Shown here one piece after another: positions 1 through 3,528 of a DNA stretch of 5,502 bases (positions are counted from its first letter, which is position 1; each line of letters opens with the position of its first letter). The notes under the pieces are model-generated. The model was not told where the DNA came from. It saw nothing but the letters and a program-made list of their open reading frames with translations, and did not search any database. Source of the DNA: Flavipsychrobacter stenotrophus (GTDB lineage: Bacteria > Bacteroidota > Bacteroidia > Chitinophagales > Chitinophagaceae); the NCBI GenBank assembly GCA_947379685.1, contig CANCOG010000364.1:1-5502 (forward strand). Reading direction: 5' to 3'. Both the position numbers and the translations under genes were made by a program.

Positions 1-96
1 TTTTATTTTTGCACCCCATTGCAACGGATGATATTTAATTTCATCTTGCATTTCGATAAAGTGCTTCGTTTCAAAAAATGGCCTGAGATCCTGCAT
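1..96 (-). CDS. N-terminal fragment of an unrecognised protein, cut by the window edge
   Basis: An ATG at 94-96 opens a minus-strand frame that runs without a stop to the window edge, giving 32 residues that begin MQDLRPFFETKHF and end with HPLQWGAKIK. An in-frame TAA lies about 20 bases upstream, and this ATG is the first start after it, so the start is well bounded. The composition (acidic, basic and aromatic residues mixed, no low complexity) reads like a soluble protein N-terminus; there is no signal peptide or membrane segment. The best support is a close match to the Bacteroidota promoter just upstream (126-155, minus), which gives a leader of roughly 20 bases. I do not recognise the family and the fragment is too short to assign a function. 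It diverges from ftsX. It could still be a chance frame. Confidence 0.5.
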   Translation of the reverse strand, partial: MQDLRPFFETKHFIEMQDEIKYHPLQWGAKIK

Positions 97-125
97 AGCT
101 CTATAAAATCTTGCTTAAAAGTAAG

Positions 126-155
126 CAAATGTAGAATAGAAAGTCATACGCCAAA
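126..155 (-). promoter_or_regulatory. Bacteroidota-type promoter for the divergent left-edge gene
   Basis: Read on the minus strand, TTTG (plus coordinates 152-155) is followed after 18 bases by TACATTTG (126-133). This fits the primary sigma factor consensus of the Bacteroidota, a TTTG -33 box and a TAnnTTTG -7 box. Transcription would start around 115-120, about 20 bases before the ATG at 96. Both boxes and the spacing fit, making this the best-formed promoter in the window. Confidence 0.6.
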
Positions 156-226
156 AACAATACCGGCAAAAGGGCTAACTTAGTTATTTTTATGACTTGA
201 AATCGCCACCTTTGAAACGTACAGGT

Positions 227-234
227 TACCTTTG
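227..234 (+). promoter_or_regulatory. Possible distal -7 box for ftsX
   Basis: TACCTTTG matches the TAnnTTTG -7 consensus exactly and points toward ftsX. The nearest TTTG upstream (211-214) leaves only 12 bases of spacer, too short for a normal -33 box, so the match is half a promoter. If used, it would give a leader of about 165 bases containing the hairpin at 297-318. Confidence 0.3.
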
Positions 235-381
235 GATATGCTTGCACAAAACCGGACGTAAAAACACCACGAGCTAATCGAACATTTGGTATTTTCGTGC
301 CCTTTTTACATCGGGCACCTACTTTATTGTTAAAAAAGGTTAGCCAGACGGTATTTACTGGGAAAAAGCTATTGAATTTTA

Positions 382-389
382 TATTTTTG
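382..389 (+). promoter_or_regulatory. Possible proximal -7 box for ftsX
   Basis: TATTTTTG fits TAnnTTTG and lies 16 bases before the ftsX ATG, which would give a leader of about 10 bases. No good TTTG lies 17-21 bases upstream; the closest is CTG at 358-360 with a 21-base spacer. Such T-rich octamers arise easily in AT-rich DNA. The distance is similar to that seen at the flavoprotein gene in this window, which mildly favours it. Confidence 0.35.
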
Positions 390-405
390 GAAATTAACCG
401 CAAAG

Positions 406-1263
406 ATGTCAACAGGAAAAAAAGCTAAACCAACATATTTTAACGCCATTCTTGGTGTCGCACTGGTATTGTTCCTGCTCGGGGTCTTGGGTTGGCTGCT
501 CATTAATGGCAGAGCGCTATCGAGAGCATTTAAAGAAGATCTCGAGATAAGTGTTGACTTCCATGACAATACAACTGACGCAAATGTTCAAAAGCTAAAG
601 GACATACTGAGTAAGCAGGGTTTTGTACGCGAAACAAAAATAATAACCAAGGAAGAAGCCATGAAGATGGAAAACCAGGTTGAAGGAACCAATGTGGTCG
701 AGTTTCTTGGGTACAACCCATTGTTTACCTCAATTGCAGTTAAGATGCACGAGGAATATGTAAATAAGGACAGTCTGGATAAGATCAAGAAGTTCATTTT
801 ACAAAGCAATGTTGTAAGAGACGTGACCTGGCCCAATGTTGTGGTTGAACAAATGAACAGTAACTTCAGAAAGATCGGAGTTATTTTGGGAGGCATTTCA
901 ATAGTACTTTTGATAGTGGTAATTTTTCTGATCGACAACACCGTGCGTTTGGCAATGTTCAGTAACAGGTTCCTGATAAAAACAATGCAGATGGTTGGAG
1001 CTACCCGTTCTTTTATTACACGACCATTCGATATCAGGGCATTCCTGAACGGACTAATAAGTGGTGTTCTAGCGGTGATTGCCCTTTGGGTGGTGATGTC
1101 TTTCGCAATCAAACAATTACCTGTTCTGAGCCTGCTCAATGACTCCATGTTACTGGGTTTCCTGATGCTGGGCATGGTAGTGCTGGGCATAATGATATCG
1201 CTAGTAAGCACACACCGGTCGGTAGTGAAATACCTAAAAATGCATGTAGATGACCTTTATTAA
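406..1263 (+). CDS. ftsX: Cell division protein FtsX (ABC transporter-type permease)
   Basis: This 285-residue protein is the membrane subunit of FtsEX, which couples cytoplasmic ATP hydrolysis by FtsE to control of cell-wall hydrolases at the septum. It shows the FtsX plan: a short basic cytoplasmic tail, membrane helix 1 (about 12-34), a periplasmic domain (about 40-150), then helices 2 (157-176), 3 (212-234) and 4 (246-268). The hallmark cytoplasmic segment IKTMQMVGATRSFITRPF is at 191-208, and the last ten residues (YLKMHVDDLY) are typical of Bacteroidota FtsX. The ATG at 406 directly precedes the basic tail and helix 1, and the length is normal for the family. No Shine-Dalgarno is seen, as usual in this phylum. 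FtsE is not adjacent, which is common in Bacteroidota. A DUF3098 gene follows. The product name is secure; the hydrolase it controls cannot be told from here. Confidence 0.95.
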   Translation: MSTGKKAKPTYFNAILGVALVLFLLGVLGWLLINGRALSRAFKEDLEISVDFHDNTTDANVQKLKDILSKQGFVRETKIITKEEAMKMENQVEGTNVVEFLGYNPLFTSIAVKMHEEYVNKDSLDKIKKFILQSNVVRDVTWPNVVVEQMNSNFRKIGVILGGISIVLLIVVIFLIDNTVRLAMFSNRFLIKTMQMVGATRSFITRPFDIRAFLNGLISGVLAVIALWVVMSFAIKQLPVLSLLNDSMLLGFLMLGMVVLGIMISLVSTHRSVVKYLKMHVDDLY

Positions 1264-1380
1264 TTATCAAAGGCTAATGGTCAATTATTAATTGGCCGAA
1301 AATGGAAAGCTACCAATTTAACAATAACAGTTTGCCAAAGGGCAGCAAGATTAATAATTAACAACTAACAATTATATTTT
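1264..1380. repeat. AT-rich spacer with imperfect inverted repeats between ftsX and the DUF3098 gene
   Basis: The spacer carries a short hairpin at 1279-1297 (8 bp including one G-T pair, 3-base loop). AATTATTAAT at 1283-1292 recurs in inverted form as ATTAATAATT at 1350-1359; extended outward by three bases the two copies agree at 12 of 13 positions. The ends of the spacer are made of TAATTA/TAACAA-like words. No TAnnTTTG box was found on the plus strand, so the DUF3098 gene is probably read through from ftsX. The arms may be a decayed interspersed element or simple AT-rich drift. Confidence 0.4.
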
Positions 1381-1710
1381 ATGTCAACGATAACAAAAAC
1401 GCAGCCGCAGGTGGTAAGAGTACCGTCTAAACCAAACATGGCATCGTCGGGCAATCCAGAAACGCAAATGGAGCAATCCTTCCTTTTTGATAAGGATAAC
1501 TACATGTGGATGATTGGGGGAATTTGCCTCATATTCCTTGGATTTTTCCTTATGGCAGGCGGTAAAAGCGCCAACCCTCATGAGTTTCATTACGATGAAA
1601 TTTATAGTTTCCGACGCATTACACTTGCGCCAATTGTAATTTTAATTGGATTTACAGTTGAGGTATTTGCAATAATGAGGAAACCAAAAGAAAACGCGTC
1701 AGTTGCGTAG
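1381..1710 (+). CDS. DUF3098 family small two-helix membrane protein
   Basis: This 109-residue protein has a polar, probably disordered N-terminal stretch (1-35), a membrane helix (about 41-60), a short loop, and a second helix (about 80-99) with a basic tail. The conserved block is LMAGGKSANPHEFHYDEIY at 57-75 followed by SFRRITLAPIVILIGF at 76-91. The G-G turn, the FSFRR-like motif and the APIVIL segment identify DUF3098, a Bacteroidota family of unknown function commonly encoded just after ftsX. The ATG at 1381 gives a plausible length; an internal ATG at codon 20 would shorten only the polar tail, so the exact start is slightly uncertain. Both helices predict an inner-membrane location, and gene context suggests a role in division or envelope assembly, which is inference. 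The family's frequent next gene, uppP, is missing; a terminator follows instead. Confidence 0.9.
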   Translation: MSTITKTQPQVVRVPSKPNMASSGNPETQMEQSFLFDKDNYMWMIGGICLIFLGFFLMAGGKSANPHEFHYDEIYSFRRITLAPIVILIGFTVEVFAIMRKPKENASVA

Positions 1711-1772
1711 ATAGTCAATTAGATTTTCGGAAGTGGACATTTAGCTACAGACTGAACTTTGCTGAGCTCCTG

Positions 1773-1809
1773 ACCATTTTTATATAACTTGGTAATCAAT
1801 AAAAATGGT
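1773..1809 (+). promoter_or_regulatory. Alternative hairpin overlapping the terminator
   Basis: ACCATTTTTAT (1773-1783) can pair over 11 bp with ATAAAAATGGT (1799-1809), leaving a 15-base loop. The second arm is also the left half of the terminator palindrome at 1798-1840, so the two hairpins exclude each other, in the manner of an antiterminator. ACCATTTTTAT is repeated exactly at 1829-1839. No gene lies downstream on the plus strand, so a regulatory role is unproven. Confidence 0.4.
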
Positions 1810-1840
1810 TGTAAACATAACGTTTACAACCATTTTTATT
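1798..1840. terminator. Strong, probably bidirectional terminator after the DUF3098 gene
   Basis: A perfect 19-bp inverted repeat (1798-1816 against 1822-1840) encloses a 5-base loop, ATAAC. The stem core is TGGTTGTAAAC with its complement, flanked by A5 on the left and T5 on the right, so both strands give a hairpin ending in a U-rich tract. It lies 87 bases after the DUF3098 stop and faces the end of the convergent flavoprotein gene, where it could stop transcripts from either side. Confidence 0.85.
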
Positions 1841-1876
1841 TGAAACATTTTCAAGGAAACAAAACAAACCAGGGCT

Positions 1877-1911
1877 AAAAAAACCTAAGCCCGTGGGTTC
1901 TTACCACGGGC
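1877..1911 (-). terminator. Rho-independent terminator of the flavoprotein gene
   Basis: Read on the minus strand, GCCCGTGG and CCACGGGC form a GC-rich 8-bp stem (plus coordinates 1904-1911 and 1889-1896) with a 7-base loop. After a short TTAGG spacer comes a run of seven T (complement of A7 at 1877-1883). It lies about 40 bases beyond the stop of the minus-strand gene ending at 1952. Confidence 0.75.
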
Positions 1912-1951
1912 CTTAAAAAGGGTTAAATAATCTTACTGATTAGAATAAAAT

Positions 1952-3058
1952 TTAGAGGCTGCCATCACCTACTAGTAAAGGATGCTGACCAGCAGTCTGG
2001 ATATCACGCCATACCCTGTTGATCTCGGAGCTCTTATTAGCAGCACCTAAACCACAATAAGGATAAAGTGTGTTTACACAGTCACGAACAATTTTAGCAC
2101 ATACATACGATGCTGCGCTAACCTTGTACAATACTGATGGACTAACATCTTTATTCGCAGCACATACCTGCCATGACATATCAACGGCATAGTATAGTTT
2201 CTGACGTGCAGTCTGCAGTTTACCTAACAGAGAGTCATAAGTTTCCTGCAACAAGTTGCTATTCACTTGCGACATTCTGTCCGCATTGCTCTTGTCTGCA
2301 AAAACCTGTGCGCAAAGATCCATGAAATGGAAAGCCATGCCTGACAGATTAATTGCAAGCGTTGCTTCAGAAAACTGAAGGAACGGGTAATGAAACAGTG
2401 CTGCATTAAGTGCGCCGCTGTTGATCATAAACGCCCTGTCCTCTGCTACCTTAACATCAGCTGCCGCGAACGAATTGCTTGAAGTGGCCACCATACCCAC
2501 TGCATTCCAATCGTCTGAAACAGTTACTTCACTTTTCAACAGAATAAATGAAATAATCTGCGGCGCACCGTTGCTACCCGTAACAGGTTTTCCTTTTTCA
2601 AGGACAACACAGTTGGCAGTAAATGCCGTTGCTTCGGCAGTGCCGCTAGCATAGGGCCACTTACCGTTAACAATATATCCACCATTGGTTTTTTCCGCCG
2701 TTCCGGTTACCGAGCCGCTACCGGCAAGGCAAAACTTTTCGGTTTCAAACAACGATTTGGCGAACTCGGGGTTAATAAACCCTCCGAACCAGCCTGCCCC
2801 GGCACACAAAGTAACAACCCAGCCAAGACTACCGTCAGCACAAGCCAATGCTTCTTCTATTTGCATGGCATCAGGAAGGGACAATTGTTTTCCTCCATAA
2901 GCAGAAGGAACTAACATTTTGAACCAATCCTGTTCGTAAATCAGGTTTAATTGTTTCTTGCTAAGCTTACCTTGCTTCTCAGCGGCGGCGGCTTCAACTC
3001 TGATTAAATTAATCCACTCCTGTTTGAGCAGAGAAATTGGATGTGACAAATTGCTCAT
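1952..3058 (-). CDS. Acyl-CoA dehydrogenase-fold flavoprotein, probable group D flavin monooxygenase
   Basis: This 368-residue soluble protein has the acyl-CoA dehydrogenase fold: an N-terminal helical domain (about 10-105), a beta-barrel middle domain (about 110-205) with GSGSVTGTAEK at 113-123, WPYASG at 134-139 and ATSSNSFAAADVKV at 191-204, and a C-terminal helical bundle (about 225-360). The C-terminal motif NRVWRDIQTAGQHPLL at 347-362 resembles group D monooxygenases such as HsaA and DszC, which use reduced flavin and oxygen. The YEGT-type segment with the catalytic glutamate of true dehydrogenases is not visible. Ser138 and His359 are plausible flavin-site residues by analogy; this is inference. 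The protein has no signal peptide. The ATG at 3058 is chosen because it follows a good promoter and the next methionine, residue 48, is inside the fold. No flavin reductase lies beside it, so the substrate is unknown. A non-standard dehydrogenase remains possible. Confidence 0.85.
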   Translation of the reverse strand: MSNLSHPISLLKQEWINLIRVEAAAAEKQGKLSKKQLNLIYEQDWFKMLVPSAYGGKQLSLPDAMQIEEALACADGSLGWVVTLCAGAGWFGGFINPEFAKSLFETEKFCLAGSGSVTGTAEKTNGGYIVNGKWPYASGTAEATAFTANCVVLEKGKPVTGSNGAPQIISFILLKSEVTVSDDWNAVGMVATSSNSFAAADVKVAEDRAFMINSGALNAALFHYPFLQFSEATLAINLSGMAFHFMDLCAQVFADKSNADRMSQVNSNLLQETYDSLLGKLQTARQKLYYAVDMSWQVCAANKDVSPSVLYKVSAASYVCAKIVRDCVNTLYPYCGLGAANKSSEINRVWRDIQTAGQHPLLVGDGSL

Positions 3059-3062
3059 GCTG

Positions 3063-3097
3063 CAAAGGTAGGTTGATTATAACAACTAAAAAACAAA
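3063..3097 (-). promoter_or_regulatory. Promoter of the flavoprotein gene, giving a near-leaderless mRNA
   Basis: On the minus strand TACCTTTG (plus coordinates 3063-3070) matches the TAnnTTTG -7 box exactly. A TTTG at 3094-3097 lies 23 bases upstream, at the long end of acceptable -33 spacing. Only four bases, CAGC, separate the -7 box from the ATG at 3058. Because transcription normally begins several bases after this box, the mRNA would start at or beside the start codon with no ribosome binding site. Confidence 0.65.
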
Positions 3098-3142
3098 TTG
3101 CCGAGACCATGATTTGAACAAGATATTGAATGCAAGGTTTTT

Positions 3143-3176
3143 CGTTAACAATTTGTTATTGAGCAGCCGTTAACAA
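3143..3176. repeat. Paired CGTTAACAA repeats, possible operator
   Basis: CGTTAACAA occurs at 3143-3151 and again at 3168-3176, 25 bases apart. Each contains the palindrome GTTAAC. The first copy also belongs to a 13-base palindrome, TAACAA-T-TTGTTA at 3146-3158. The pair lies about 46-79 bases upstream of the -33 box of the flavoprotein gene, a position suited to a regulator. In AT-rich DNA, chance is not excluded. Confidence 0.3.
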
Positions 3177-3429
3177 ATACTAAATAATTAAACTGCGAAG
3201 GCGAATTTAAGAGGTCCTGCAGACACAAAAACAGGCCAAAAGCCTTATAAAACAATAACTATTAAGTTATTCAATAATAAAGAAAATCCATTGCTAATAT
3301 TATAAAAATTATAGCTATTTAATGCCGCAAAAAAGAAAAATTGCAGATCACTTTAAATAAAATCCTTATTATGCCGTTATTTTTCTTAATATGCACGTGA
3401 TTTCTATAATGTTACTTTAAGAAAACCTT

Positions 3430-3448
3430 AACACTCCCTAAAGGTGTT
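3430..3448 (-). terminator. Weak candidate terminator of the FG-GAP gene
   Basis: On the minus strand AACAC and GTGTT form a 5-bp stem around a 9-base loop, followed four bases later by a short T-rich stretch, GGTTTTCTT. It lies about 80 bases past the stop at 3526. The stem is short and no better terminator is visible, so transcript ending here is uncertain. Confidence 0.2.
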
Positions 3449-3489
3449 TTATCGACTTTACACCCTAATAACATGAAATTAATATTGTG

Positions 3490-3528
3490 TTCAGCCTAAA
3501 AAAAGCCTGTTTTGCCATATTCAGCCTA
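3490..3528. repeat. 9-base direct repeat overlapping the FG-GAP gene stop
   Basis: TTCAGCCTA occurs at 3490-3498 and at 3520-3528, exactly 30 bases apart. The second copy includes the stop codon (CTA at 3526-3528 on the plus strand). AGCCT appears once more between them, at 3504-3508. This could be a small local duplication; no function can be assigned. Confidence 0.3.

Larger units (their letters stand above)
97..405. other. Divergent intergenic region upstream of ftsX
   Basis: These 309 bases between the two divergent starts hold no convincing gene. A long minus-strand frame across 101-412 has implausible composition, crosses the ftsX start and is treated as chance. What can be seen is the minus-strand promoter at 126-155, two possible plus-strand -7 boxes (227-234 and 382-389), and a 6-bp hairpin with a 10-base loop at 297-318 (GTGCCC/GGGCAC). 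The hairpin would lie in the ftsX leader only if transcription starts at the distal box. Its left arm overlaps TCGTG (295-299), which could instead pair with CACGA at 268-272, so the fold is ambiguous. No tRNA or known riboswitch was recognised. Confidence 0.5.
3098..3525. other. AT-rich intergenic region between two minus-strand genes
   Basis: No gene is supported here. Short frames such as the 12-codon one at 3322-3360 are too small and lack signals. Visible structure includes the paired CGTTAACAA repeats at 3143-3176, an AT-only hairpin at 3254-3271 (7 bp, 4-base loop), and a weak 5-bp hairpin at 3430-3448 that might help end the upstream minus-strand transcript. There is also a 9-base direct repeat near the right end. 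No further TAnnTTTG box was found on either strand. Confidence 0.5.

Noticed and set aside
1..180. A plus-strand frame open from the left edge to a TAG at 181
   Set aside because: Its translation is irregular and cysteine/phenylalanine-rich, and it overlaps the better supported minus-strand start and promoter.
101..412. A 103-codon minus-strand frame between the divergent genes
   Set aside because: It crosses the ftsX start and the promoter of the left-edge gene, has no good promoter of its own, and its translation shows no recognisable pattern.
588..1211. A 207-codon minus-strand frame inside ftsX
   Set aside because: It lies wholly opposite a confidently identified FtsX; its threonine/isoleucine-rich translation is typical of an antisense shadow.
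3241..3320. AT-rich hairpins considered as an RNA gene or riboswitch
   Set aside because: The stems are short and nearly all A-T, no conserved RNA core is recognisable, and no promoter box faces them.
3322..3360. A 12-codon plus-strand frame, MPQKRKIADHFK
   Set aside because: Too short, with no promoter box or ribosome signal, in AT-rich DNA where such frames are common.
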